Positions 44,569-56,237 of a stretch of 64,000 bases of DNA are shown piece after piece (position 1 is the stretch's first letter; every line of letters begins with the position of its first letter). The notes below the pieces were generated by a model, which was not told the origin of the DNA, made no database searches, and saw nothing but the letters and a program-made list of their open reading frames with translations. Position numbers and translations under genes: made by a program. The stretch lies in NCBI GenBank assembly GCA_037893245.1, contig JBAIAA010000315.1, forward strand, positions 496,001 to 560,000. The letters are read 5' to 3'. The stretch comes from Crossaster papposus (lineage: Eukaryota > Echinodermata > Asteroidea > Velatida > Solasteridae).

Positions 44569-44910
44569 ATGGGAGGGGTCGGTAAGTCAACCATTTTTGG
44601 CAAGATTGTATACGATTGGGCCGATGAAGTAAGCGAAATCCTGAACAGATTCAAGCTCGTCTTTCTTTTAAAGATGTGTGCCATGTTGCAGGAATCTAAT
44701 CTCGTTGATTCCTCTTTCGATCATCTTCTCGGCAAAGATTCGGGAATAGCAAATGATGAACTTGATAAATTCATCATGACCAACCCTAATGAGGTCTTGA
44801 TTCTTTTGAATGGTTTTGATAACATTAGGACCAAAAACCACTCGATGCGGCCTCATTCGGTTCTCTCTTCAAGGCGCTCAATAGAAAATACAGCGAATGT
44901 CTCATATGTG
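44569..44910 (+). pseudogene. NACHT domain fragment
   Basis: It holds the P-loop GMGGVGKST, KIVYDWADEVSEILNRFK, the strand LVFLLKM, LLGKDSGIANDELDKFI and VLILLNGFDN. The usual Walker B acidic pair is altered (NGFDN where DGFDE is typical). A frame change near 44,855 puts LFKALNRKYSECLICV in another frame. The fragment ends at a C-rich tract. Confidence 0.8.
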
Positions 44911-44936
44911 TCCCCCCCCCCCTCCCCCCCCCCCTT
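44911..44936 (+). repeat. Poly-C tract at the NLR/array joint
   Basis: A run of C broken by one T separates NLR coding sequence from array-type sequence (aaacaaacttaagccg). In the array unit at 55,957 that same sequence is preceded by other array DNA instead. Confidence 0.9.
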
Positions 44937-45945
44937 AAACAAACTTAAGCCGAACCAAACAAATGTTATCACTATTTACACGAAATCTCGCTAAAATTAT
45001 TAAAATTATTGACAGAAGATCCACGATTCCAAATCGTGTACAAATCCTATGGAGGTCTTCCGAAAAACAAAAGATTATTCACAATCTGCGTTGTCCCTCC
45101 AGGGCCACCATACATGCCCTCCAATATTTTACAGGCCCAAAAATCTGTCATAGGCCCCAAATCTTTCGTAGGCCCCAAATCTTCTGTGTCGAAAAATAGC
45201 ACCGAAGCGGACTCGTCATTTCCATCTGAAAACAACATTATTTTTGTAATTTCTTTTAGAGGACGCAACTGTATATAGGTCTCAATTAGCCCTCTGCAAA
45301 GGTTTTATCTTCGGTGCAACATTTTGTCATGTAAAAGTTACTAATTGTTGTTTTAACCTAACAAGAAGTATACATGTAGATACCATAATACTATACAACA
45401 GTTACAATTCACCTCCAGCTAATAGACACATTTTGTAATCTACAAATTACACCGAAGCATTAATAAATTACACCATTGCAAGCTAAAGGAAGAAAGTGTA
45501 ACTTTAAAAAGGAAAGAAGTTTAGCTCCCGAGCCAGAAATATATCTTTACAAAGAAAAGCAAGTCTAGTCAATTTTCCTTCAACAACAAAACTTCTGAGT
45601 ATTACTGTTTCCCCAAGCCTTGCTTCACTCAATCTTTATGTTTTCGTGATTTCATTACACGACGGAGTTTTGCGTTTTCCTTGGAGGGCGATTTTACAGG
45701 TTCAACTTCTTTATACAATTATGTCATTGGAATTATAAAATATTCCAGAGGAAAGGAGGAAATATTCAGAAGAAAACGTTGAAACTTTGTAATAATATAT
45801 CCATTGAGACGTAAGATGAAGCCAAAGTGTTGAATCCTGTGCCATTGTCTTGGTTGGTATTCCCTTTATACACACTATTAAACTTTATCAATGAATGCAT
45901 TTCTAACATTTCTGTTTTGTTTCTTTACATGGCTCATCACGCAAG

Positions 45946-45954
45946 AAACGACGG
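45946..45954 (+). CDS. Candidate 9-nt micro-exon (KRR), shifted acceptor
   Basis: tttacat replaces tttacag. cgcaag is the next acceptor, then AAA CGA CGG and gtaagtgtaa. It is a sibling of 6162 and 50,729. Confidence 0.35.
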
Positions 45955-46673
45955 GTAAGTGTAAATTCGATTCGCCTTTACTGTTTAACTTCAGAGTTCA
46001 TATAAGTATATTTTACGGTTTTGCCATATCTGGTCGATATACTGTCATCAGTGTATATGCGATTTTTCTTCGTTAGTTTAAATCTGCCTGAAAATCATTG
46101 GTTCCAAATAAACTCTTACAGTGTTGAAGTCACTATTGCAGGGCTGCAATATTATATTTTTTGACTTAATGTCTTGCAAGACCAAACTCCACTTTAAACT
46201 ATAGTGTTATTCAATTTTACCAAAATGTTGTTGAAATTGTATACAAAATGTTTTAAAATGAGTAGGCCTATTACTGTTTCCCCAAGCCTTGCTTCACTCA
46301 ATCTTTCTGTTTTCGTGATTTTATTACACAGCGGAGTTTTGCGTTTTACTTGGAAGGCGATTTTACATTATTTTACTGAGGTTCAAAGCAACCACAGACT
46401 GAGTGAAACTCCCACTAACATCCAACGAATGTCGCTGGGTCAAAATGATCGCGATGATCTTGATACGACTGTTTACACATAATGTCTCTGGCGATTAGGA
46501 AGTTTTCTGTCTTTAATTATTTCCTCATCTGTTTTAATCAGTATCAGATGAAGACGAAAGATGAATACAAAGTGTTCAATCCTGTGCCATTTTTGTGGTA
46601 TTTATTTCCATTATACACACAATTAAACATGTTCAATTAATTTTTTTCTAAAATCTCTTTTGTTTCTTTACAG

Positions 46674-46697
46674 GGCTCAGCAGATGCGGGGCCACCG
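46674..46697 (+). CDS. Micro-exon, 24 nt (GSADAGPP)
   Basis: It lies between ctttacag and gtaagtgtac, phase 0. It is related to the cassettes at 52,716 (DPLDAGPL) and 59,061 (GPLDAGPS). Confidence 0.6.
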
Positions 46698-47382
46698 GTA
46701 AGTGTACATTCGATTCGCCTTCGCTGTTTAACTTCGGAGTTTATAAGTATATTTCACGGTTTTGCCATATCTGGATGATATACTGTCATCCGTGTATATG
46801 CGATATTTCTTCGTTAGTTTAACTCTGCCTGAAAATCATTGGTTTCATACAAACTCTTACATTGTTGAAGTCAATTGCAGGGCTGCAATATTATATCTTT
46901 TGACTTAATGGCATGCAAGACCAAACTTCACTTTAAACTACATTGTTAATAAATGTTACCGACATGTCAAGTACACTCATGGATCCTGTCTTGTAAAACT
47001 ATTATAGAATGCATAAACACGAATGGTAATTACTTCACTGTCAACCTGCATTACAGTTGCAACCGAATCGTTTCCATGCTGCAAAAAAAACGAACATTTG
47101 TACCGGGGAAAAAGAGTCTGAAGAGTGGCAGAACGATCTTCATTTGTTAACGACTTTGTGCCATGCCATGTTTGAGTTCTTGTTGCATACAAATATGAGT
47201 GAATATAGAACTAAATATGTAATACTATTATGACCAATACACGATATGAATACGACATTTTTCGTATTATTAGTGGAACGTTACCTCCCAATTATTTACA
47301 AAATCGTTTCGGTCGTCAGATAAAAACAATGTATATTTTGGTCCAAGATGTTTTCTCACACATCTCATTTATTTCCTTGCAC

Positions 47383-47403
47383 CTGCAATTTGAGCTGTCG
47401 TCA
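47383..47403 (+). pseudogene. Dead class B micro-exon (LQFELSS)
   Basis: The donor gtaagttta is kept but the acceptor reads ttgcac instead of ttgcag. Its sibling at 62,107 keeps ttgcag. The 21 nt are still open. Confidence 0.5.
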
Positions 47404-47875
47404 GTAAGTTTATGCCGTCATTATTAATGACTTGTTATTTCAGAATGCAATAGAATTTCGCTCTGTCTGGAAATGACAGTTGAATATAACATCGCCATTA
47501 GCTTTTATGAGCCTCTGAGTGACTTTCAAGCGCATCCCTTCACGCTGTCTTAAAAATTATACAGAATGACAACATTTTACTCTCAACCAGCTTTAAACAT
47601 CCAACGAATATATCGTTGTGTCACAAAGATCGAGATTGCTTGTGACTACGATGAGGAGTTGTCTGTCGTTTGAGCTCCTTTTGCACAAAATAACAGGAAA
47701 TAGAATTAATAATAAATATGACCAACACACGATATAAATATGACAAGATTCGTATTATTAATTGCGAGCGTATCAACGGTAGTTTACTGGGATTCAAAAT
47801 AACCACAGACTGAGTGAAAATCCCACAACCATCCAACGAATGTCGCTGGGTCAAAATGATCGACATTATAATGAC

Positions 47876-48041
47876 ATGGAAATGGGCATGGTGTGATTTT
47901 GCAAACAGCTCCACTTAATCCATTGTTTGTGTTCTCCCCCCAACTCTGTATGCTTGTGTACGTGTATCCCCTTATGTTTGCTTCTTGTACCACTATGTCA
48001 TTTTGAATGCAAAACCACACTATGCACATTTCTAGTGTTTG
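47876..48041. mobile_element. Small inverted-repeat element
   Basis: gaaatgggcatggtgtgatt (47,879 on) and aaccacactatgcacatttc (inverted partner) bracket about 165 bp of non-coding DNA inside the array. Confidence 0.5.
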
Positions 48042-48189
48042 TCCCAACAATCGTTAATTGAGACTGAATAATGGATTACAATTTAAAAAAAATCGTTTTA
48101 ATACATGTACTCCAACAATTACTTCTGGTCGGATGACGTCACAATTGACGAACTTCGCAAATTAAATTACGTTTTGTACATGTACATGT

Positions 48190-48356
48190 CATATGAATAT
48201 CAGGTTAAACCCTCTCGTGACCGGCCACTCTCCTAATTATCTTCACTTAGTCATGCGCAATACTATACGAATGAGTCCGGATTTTATAAAGTCTGAAATT
48301 CATGCCAAATTAAAACCAGACGTCCAAATTTTGGTCAAATGTCCTCCAGGCGATTA
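48190..48356 (+). repeat. VTYKYQVKP block, copy with broken frame
   Basis: Closely matches the blocks at 51,715 and 57,690 in sequence, but a small indel breaks the frame. It ends in cctccaggcgattag like the others. Confidence 0.6.
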
Positions 48357-49544
48357 GTGTATGCAAGTCGTCTCAGTACAGTGCAAATCCCCTCAACTCC
48401 TATACCACTGTATCGTTTGGGAACGTAATGTTGTTCGAAAGTCCTAAGAACAGTCGAAGAACATCGGGCTTATCAAATCGGATAATCTTATGTATTACGC
48501 GGATATGTACGTATACGTATTTAATTAATTGTAATCTCCTCAATATACATTGTAATACAGTGGGCCTACATAATATTTTCGTGTGCGTTGTCATTTATCG
48601 ATCATTCCCTTCTTATTGATTATTTTACTGAGGTTCAAAGCAACCACAGACTGACTGAAAATGCTACCAACATCAAACAAATGTCGCTGGGTCAAAATGA
48701 TCGAGATTATCTTGATATGACTCGGTGCAAAACGTTTGTTATGTATAGGTTACTACTTGTTGTTTTAACCTTCCAAGAAGTATACATGTAGATACCATAA
48801 TACTATATAGAACAATTACATTTCATCTCCAGCCAATAGACACATTTTTTAATTCACAAATCACACACATGCAATCGTAAGGAAGAAAACATGACTTTAA
48901 AAAAGAGAAGTAATTTACCTATAGCCAGAAATTTGATATTTCAGCAAGTTCAGTCACATTTTTTCGAAACAAATATCCGAGGCTATTTCTCCCACCCATT
49001 CCACGCCCCTTGTTTCACGTTTATTTCGCGGTTTCGCCCCATCTGCTCGATATATTGTCACCAATTATGGCATTTACATAATTTCCGAATTCAGAAGAAT
49101 TGTTTTCCTGTCAGGAAATGACATAGTTGCTTCGATATAAAATCGTCATGTTAGGAGAGTCTGGGTGCCTTTTTAAGATGCCAAGTACACCCCTGGATCA
49201 TGTCTTGTAGAACGATTATAGAATGCATTAAAACAAATGGTAATGATTTCAACCTGTCAACCTGCTTTAAAGTTGTAACCGAAGCATTCATAAATCACCC
49301 AATTGCAAGCGAAAGGAAGAAAGTGTAACTGTTAAAGGAAATAAGTTAACCTCCCCAGCCGCAAAGAGATATTTACAAAGTTCATTTTGCATACAAGTGA
49401 ATATAGAACCAACTTTCGTTCTATTGGTTACAAGTTTTCCGCCATTTGTTTAAGTTTATTTTTATCGTCAGATAAAAACAATGTATGTTCTTATAAATGT
49501 TTTTTTACTATTGTAATGTTCACATCTCTTTCATTTCCTTGCAG

Positions 49545-49565
49545 GTGCCAATGGATATTCCTATG
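49545..49565 (+). CDS. Micro-exon, class B, 21 nt (VPMDIPM)
   Basis: Acceptor catttccttgcag, donor gtaagttta, phase 0. It is a close relative of 54,127 (MPMDTPM) and 57,240 (MSMDTDR). Confidence 0.62.
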
Positions 49566-50414
49566 GTAAGTTTATGCTGTCATTAGAGAGGTTGAGATTT
49601 ATATGCATGTGCGGGTATACGTAAGCGTACTATCAGTTTACAAAAAAACCAAACACGTTCTCACTTTTCATCATAAGCGCATGTGTGTGATTTCATGGGT
49701 TCAGAACCAAGTTTACCCCAAATGTTTACAACATTTTAAGACGATTGCCTTGCGATACCAACAATAGTATGAAATCAGTTTTGTTATTTTATAAATACAC
49801 TGATTTAAGATGCCTTGTAGATTGGCTACCTTGTGGTTTAGCGCTATTGTTCGTCAGTATCGATCGCCATGCCATGTTTGAGTTCTTGTTGCATACAGAT
49901 ATTATTGAATATAGAACCAACTATGTAATACTATTATGATCAATACACGATCAATTATTTTGCCAGGAAACCAGACTAGCTGCCTTGTTTGTAACTAAAA
50001 ACTAGTGTTTCTTTCTCTGTCTTTGATAGTTTGTTTTTGCTCATAGAGGTTCAGCTATACATATGACTTACTTTCCATTCCCTTCTACTGAAATTGAATG
50101 GGTTAACACGAACCCAATGTGTTTTTTCCGATATTTTGTTCCCTTTACTTACGATATTATGGGCTGGCCCTTCCTCTCATAAATCACCCAATTGCAAGCG
50201 AAAAGAAGAAAGTGTAACTTTAAAAAGAAAAGAAGTTAACCTCCTGAGCCAGAAATAGATATTTACAAAGAAAAGCAAGACCAGTCAAATTTCCTGTAAC
50301 AACAACCAAACTTCTGAGTGTTACTGTTTCCCCAAACCTTGCTTCACTCAATCTGTCTGTTTTTGTGATTTCATTACACGACGGAGTTTTGCGGTGGTTT
50401 GTTTGTTTGTTGTT

Positions 50415-50450
<36 letters not shown>

Positions 50451-50464
50451 GGGGGGGGGGGGGG
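50415..50464 (+). repeat. T-run/G-run composite tract
   Basis: About 30 T directly followed by about 15 G. The paralogous spot at 63,217-63,246 has a similar T-then-G tract. Confidence 0.9.
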
Positions 50465-50728
50465 TGATTTTACAGGTTCAACATTACTTCTTTTTACAAT
50501 TATTTCATTGGAATTAAACAAAATTAATCCATAGGAAAGGAGAAAATACCCAGAAGAAAACGTTGAAACTTTGCAATAATATATCCATTGAGACGTAAGA
50601 TGAAGACAAAGTGTTGAATCCTGTGCCATTTTCTAGTATTTATTCCCTGTATACACACAATTAAACTTCATCAATGAATGCTTTTCTAACATTTCTGTTT
50701 TGTTTCTTTACATGGTTCATCACGCAAG

Positions 50729-50737
50729 TCTCTTACG
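50729..50737 (+). CDS. Candidate 9-nt micro-exon (SLT), shifted acceptor
   Basis: tttacat, then cgcaag, TCT CTT ACG and gtaagagt. The donor differs slightly from the other class A units. Confidence 0.33.
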
Positions 50738-51227
50738 GTAAGAGTAAATTCGATTCGCCTTCACTTTTTAACTTCGGAGTTCATATAAGTTTATTTCAAG
50801 GTTTCGCCATAATCTGGTCGATATTCTGTCACTAATTATGGCATTTACATAATTTCTAAATTCAGAAGAATGAGTTCCTGCCAGGAAGTGACATAGTTGC
50901 TTCGATATAAGATCTTCAATACATGTTAGGAGCCTCAGGGTACCAAGTACATCCCTGGATCCTGTCTTGTAGAACGATTATAGAATGCATTAAAACGAAT
51001 GGTAATAATTTCACTGTCAACCTGTTTTAAAAAGTGTAATTTTAAAAAGGAAAGAAGTTAGCCTCCCCAGCCAGAAATAAATATTTTACAAAGTTTATTT
51101 TGCATACCGGTATAAGTGAATAGAACCAACTTTCGTTTTATTTCGGTTACAATAAAGTTTATTTTTATCGTCAGATAAAAACAATGTATATTCTTAAAGA
51201 TGTTTTCTTACTATTGTAATGTTCACA

Positions 51228-51240
51228 TTTAAGTTAAGTT
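51228..51240 (+). pseudogene. Class B unit with exon deleted
   Basis: The flanking class B intron words are present (actattgtaatgttcacat and gttaagtttatgctgtc), but the acceptor and exon between them are missing. Confidence 0.5.
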
Positions 51241-51650
51241 TATGCTGTCATTAGAGAGGTTGAGATTTATATGCAGGTGCGGGTATACGTTAGCATACTA
51301 TAAGTTTACCAACAAAAAAAGACACGTTCTCAGTTGTCATGTGTGTGATTTCATGTGCTCAAAACCAAGTTTATCCCAAATGTTTACAACATGTTTAAGA
51401 CGCTTGACTTGGAATACCAACAATAGTATGAAATCATCAGTTGTTTTTATTGTATAAATACACTGATTAATGATGCCTTGTAGATTGGCTACCTTGTGAT
51501 TTAGCTCTATTGTTCGTCAGTACCGATCGCTTTCCATTTTGCCGCATACATATACCTACGTAGTTCATTAATCTTAGTCGGATTTGTTATAAAGAGTCAA
51601 TTTTTCATGGTTTGGCCAGGGTTGGTTAAGATTAGACAACCTGTTCCATA

Positions 51651-51884
51651 ATGGTCATCAAAAAGGAGTTGAATCACTTTGTTTATCACTCGTGTGAGTT
51701 CATTATGCCGGTGACATATAAATATCAGGTTAAGCCCTTTCACGTGACCGGTCAATATCCTAATTATCTTCACTTAGCCATGCGCAATACTATACAAATG
51801 AGTCCGGATTTTATAAAGTCTCAAATTTATGCCAAATTAAAACCAGACGTCCAAAATTTGGTCAAATGTCCTCCAGGCGATTAG
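51651..51884 (+). repeat. VTYKYQVKP block with open frame, copy A
   Basis: A frame containing VTYKYQVKPFHVTG, NYLHLAMRNT, MSPDFIKSQIYAKLKPDVQ and ending LVKCPPGD-stop. The copy at 57,675 keeps the same frame and stop, while two others are broken. It could be an alternative terminal exon or chance. Confidence 0.35.
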
Positions 51885-51980
51885 TGTATACAAGTCGTCT
51901 CAGTACAGTGCAAATCTATACACACACAATTAAACTTTATCAATTAATATTTTTATAACAACTCTTTTGTTTCTATACAG

Positions 51981-52004
51981 AGATCACCACGCAAGGTGCA
52001 AACG
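51981..52004 (+). CDS. Micro-exon, 24 nt (RSPRKVQT)
   Basis: It lies between ctatacag and gtaagtgtac, phase 0. It aligns with the shifted-acceptor units (atcaccacgcaag is shared) but keeps the upstream AG, showing the presumed ancestral 24-nt form. Confidence 0.62.
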
Positions 52005-52715
52005 GTAAGTGTACATTCGATTCGCCTTTACTGTTTAACTTTGGAGTTCATATAAGTATATATTGACGGTTTTGCCATATCTGGTCAATATACTGTCATC
52101 AGTGTATATGCGATTTTTCTTCGTTAGTCTAAATCTGCCTAAAAATCATTGGTTCCAAATAAACTCTTACAGTGTTGAAGTCACTATTACAGGGCTGCAA
52201 TATTAAATCTTTTGACTTAATGTCGTGCAAGACCAAACTCCACTTTAAACTACAGTGTTATTCAATTTTACCAAATTGTTGGTTAAATTGTATAAAAAAA
52301 AATTAAAATGAGTATTGCTGTTTCCCCAAGCCTTGCTTCACTCAATCTTTCTGTTTTCGTGATTTTATTACACAGCGGAGTTTTGCGTTTTTCTTGGAGG
52401 GCGATTTTAAAACTTTTTTACTGAGATTCAAAGCAACCACAGACTGAGTGAAATTCCCACCAAAATCCAACGAATGTCGCTAGGTCAAAACGATCGAGAT
52501 TCTCTTGATACGACTGTTTAATGTCTCTGGCGATTAGGGAGTTTTCTGCCTAGAATTATTCCCTCTTCTGTTTTAATGAAGTATCAGTTGAAGACGTAAG
52601 ATGAATACAAAGTGTTCAATCCTAAGCAATTTTCTTGGTATATATTTCCTTTATACACACAATTGAACATTTTCAAATAGTGTTTTTCTAAAATCTCTTT
52701 TGTTTTTACTTACAG

Positions 52716-52739
52716 GACCCACTAGACGCGGGGCCATTG
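52716..52739 (+). CDS. Micro-exon, 24 nt (DPLDAGPL)
   Basis: It lies between acttacag and gtaagtgtac, phase 0. It belongs to the same subfamily as 46,674 and 59,061. Confidence 0.6.
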
Positions 52740-53335
52740 GTAAGTGTACATTCGATTCGCTTTTGCCATATCTGGTCGATATTCTTATAATTATATTATA
52801 TATTTACATAATTTCAAACTTCAAAAGATTTTTTTCCTGTCAAGAAATTACATAATTTCTGCTTCGATATAAAATCGTCAATACATGTTAGGAGCCTCTG
52901 GGTGCATTTTTAAGATGCCAAGTACACCCCTGGACCCTGTCTTGTAGAACGATTATAGAATGAATTGAAACGAATGGTAATGATTTCACTGATTTCAACC
53001 TGCTTTAAAGTTGTAACCGAAGCACTCATAAATCACCCAATTGCAAGCGAGAGGAAGAAATGGAAAAAGGAAAGAATTTAACCTCCCGAGCCAGAAAAAG
53101 ATATTTGCCAAGAAAAGCAAGTCCAGTCAAATTTTCTTTAATAAAACAAATCCAGAGGATAGGCGAACATATCCAGAAGAAAACGTTGAAACTTTGTAAT
53201 AATATATTTATTGAGACGTAAGATGAAGACAAAGTGTTGAATCCTGTGCCATTTTCTTGTTTTTTATTCCCAAAATACACACTATTAAACTTTATAAATG
53301 AATGTTTTTCTAACATCTCTTTTGTTTCTTTACAG

Positions 53336-53356
53336 GCCCCAGACAGGACGGCACCG
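53336..53356 (+). CDS. Micro-exon, 21 nt (APDRTAP)
   Basis: Identical in exon and gtgagt donor to the 7684 cassette of array 1, with very similar flanks. The best example of sharing between the arrays. Confidence 0.65.
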
Positions 53357-54126
53357 GTGAGTGTACATTCGATTCGCCTTTACTGTTTAACTTCAGAGTT
53401 CATAAGTATATTTCACGGTTTTTGACATATCTGGTCGACATACTGTTATCAGTGTATATGCGATTTGTTTTCGTTAGTTTAACTCTGCCTGAAAATCATT
53501 GGTTCCATATCAACTCTTACTTTGTTGAAGTGTTTTGCAGGGCTGCAATATTAATTCTTTTAACTTGATGTCGTGCAAGACAAAACTCCATTTTAAACAA
53601 TTTATCAATTTTACCACCAATTCTGTCACCAATTGTGGCATTTACATAATTTCAAAATTCAGAAGATTTTTTTCCTGTCAGGAAAAGACATAGTTGCTTC
53701 GATGTAAAATCGTCAATCTATGTTAGAAGCCTCTGGGTGCCTTTTTAAGATGCCAAGTACACCCCCTGGATCCTGTCTTGTATATAGAACGAGTATAGAA
53801 TGCATTAAGACGAATGGTAATTATTTCAACCTGTCAACCTGCTTTAAAGTTGTAACTTAAGCATTCATAAATTACCCAATTGCAAGCGATAGGAAGAAAG
53901 TGTAACTGTTAAAGGAAATAAGTTAACCTCCCCAGCCAGAAAGAGATATTTTACAAAGTTCATTTCGCATACAGATATAAGTGAATATAGAACCAACTTT
54001 CGTTCCATTGCGGTTACAAGTTTTCCGCCATTTTTTAAAGTTTATTTTTATCGTCAGATAAAAACAGTGTATGTATAGATGTTTTCTTACTATTGTAATG
54101 TTCACATCTCTTTCATTTCCTTGCAG

Positions 54127-54147
54127 ATGCCAATGGATACTCCTATG
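54127..54147 (+). CDS. Micro-exon, class B, 21 nt (MPMDTPM)
   Basis: Acceptor ttccttgcag, donor gtaagttta, phase 0. It contains in-frame ATG codons. Confidence 0.62.
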
Positions 54148-55346
54148 GTAAGTTTATGCTGTCATTAGAGAGGTTGAGATTTATATGCATGTGCGGGTAT
54201 ACGTAAGCATACTATCAGTTTACAAAAAAACAAAACACGTTCTCACTTTTCATCATAAGCGCATGTGTGTGATTTCATGGGTTCAGAACCAAGTTTACCC
54301 CAAATGTTTACAACATTTTAAGACGATTGCCTTGGGATACCAACAATAGTATGAAATCATTTTTGTTATTTTATAAATACACTCATTTAAGATGCCTTGT
54401 AGATTGGCTACCTTGTGGTTTAGCGCTATTGTTCGTCAGTATCGATCGCCATGCCATGTTTGAGTTCTTGTTGCATACAGATATTATTGAATATAAAACC
54501 AACTATGTAATACTATTATGATCGATACACGATCAATGATTTTGTCTGAAAACTAGACTAGCTGCCTTGTTTGTAACTAAAAACTAGTGTTTCTTTCCCT
54601 GTCTTTGATAGTTTGTTTTTTGCTCATAGAGGTTCAGCTACATATGACTTACTTTCCATTCCCTTCTACTGAAATTGAATGGGCTGAAAACGAACCCAAT
54701 GTGCTTTTCCGATATTTTGTTCCTTTTACTCACGATAATATGGGCTGACACTCCCTCTCTGACTATATGAACCCTGTGGTGAGCGTCCGTGTGTATGTAT
54801 GAGCGTCCGGGGCCCAATTCGTGTCCCAGTTCGCCCCTGTTGAGGTCATTTTGCGTACACTAAGAGTAAATATGATCAATACTCGAAAAGAGATAATTTC
54901 AGTGTCGTTGATTGCAAGTCGCCACCCATGTTTTGTTGTGTTTGTTCGGTCGTATTATTATTATGGTATTTATTTGTCCACGCTTGTCAAATACGTTTTC
55001 CCACCATTCTTTTAATTAGTTTTCTATTCGCATCATAACATTTGTTTTGAGTGTATCAATGAGATTCAAAATTACCACAGACTGAGTACAAATGCTACCA
55101 ACATCGAGATTGTCAAAATGATCGAGATTATCTTGATATGACACAAAATGTCTCTGGCGATTAGGGAGTTTTCTGTCTAGAATTATTCCCTCTTCTGTCA
55201 GTTTAATGAAGTATCAGTTGAAGACGTAAGATGAATACAAAGTGTTCAATCCTAAGCCATTTTCTTGATATTTCTTTTCTATAAACACACAATTAAATAT
55301 TTTTTCAATTAATGTTTTTTCCAACAACTCTTTTATTTGTTTACAG

Positions 55347-55367
55347 AGAGATTACAGTGTGAAACGG
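55347..55367 (+). CDS. Micro-exon, 21 nt (RDYSVKR)
   Basis: It lies between tgtttacag and gtaagtgtac, phase 0. Intron flanks are very similar to those of 961 and 61,157, while the exon is unlike both. Confidence 0.6.
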
Positions 55368-56089
55368 GTAAGTGTACATTCGATTCGCCTCCGCCGTTTA
55401 ACTTCGGAGTTTATAAGTTTATTTCACGGTTTCGCCATATATGGTCAATATACTGTCACCAGTTATGGCATAATTTCAAAATTGAGAAGAATTTCTCCCT
55501 GTAAGGAAATGACATAGTTGCTTTGATATAAAATCGTCAATATATGTTAGGAGTTCATAGAAGTTTAATTAACCGCTTCGCCATATCTGGTCGATATAGG
55601 CCTACTGTCATCAATTATGGCGAAATATACGTGTACTGTCACCAATTATTATCAGTTATGAGATTTACATATTTTCAGAATGCAGAATTCTCTGTCTGGA
55701 AATGACGTAGTTGTTTCAATATAAAATCGTGAATTTAGTTAGGAGCCTCTGGGTGCCTTTTTTTATAATATCAAGTACACTCATGGATCCTGTCTTGTAG
55801 AACGAGTATAGAATGCGTAACAACGAATGGTAGTAATTTCAACCTGTCAACCTGCTTTAAAGTTGCAACTGAAACATTTCCATGCTGCACGAAAACCTAA
55901 CATATTTACCGGGAAAAGTGTCTGAAGAGTGGCAAAACGATCTTCATTTTTTAAAACAAACTTAAGCCGAACCAAACAAAATGTTATCACTATTTACACG
56001 AAATCCCGCTAAAATTATTACAATTATTGACAGAAGGTCCACGATTCCAAATCGTGTACAAATCCTATGGAGGTCTTCCGAAAAACAAA

Positions 56090-56237
56090 AAAAGTCTTGA
56101 TTTTTGATGCGAATGTTGACGTCGATATTCGCGACTTTCGGGGAAAGTCGTGAGATTTGACGCGAATATCGACGTCAAAATTGGCGACTTAGGGAAAAGT
56201 CGTGAAATTTGTCGTAAATATTGACGTCAATAATCAC
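56090..56237. repeat. GACGTC-rich insertion with hairpin arms
   Basis: gacgtcgatattcgcg and cgcgaatatcgacgtc form perfect 16-bp inverted arms around a cgactttc/gaaagtcg stem. A third ttgacgtcaa follows. The sister unit at 45,070-45,090 runs from gaaaaacaaaa to cacaatctgcg without this insert. Confidence 0.7.

Larger units (their letters stand above)
41373..44910 (+). pseudogene. NLR (NACHT) family gene, decayed
   Basis: The start exon is 41373-41449 (ATG at 41407, MDEQKAQPTPSVAT, phase 1). Two intact repeats of a 108-nt exon follow (42086-42193, 42877-42984), then a decayed third (43344 on). A 44240 exon (GIPAPIPQLGQRPDQEPTSA, YNRQYVQLLPDVDNDQKH) runs into a NACHT remnant with Walker A GMGGVGKST, FKLVFLLKMCAM and a Walker B-like VLILLNGFDN. 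Reading breaks occur near a TAAAG run at 44,425-44,445, near 44,510, and near 44,855. Coding ends at the poly-C tract at 44,912. Family NLRs sense microbial or danger signals through this ATPase. This copy lacks everything after the first third of NACHT. Confidence 0.78.
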
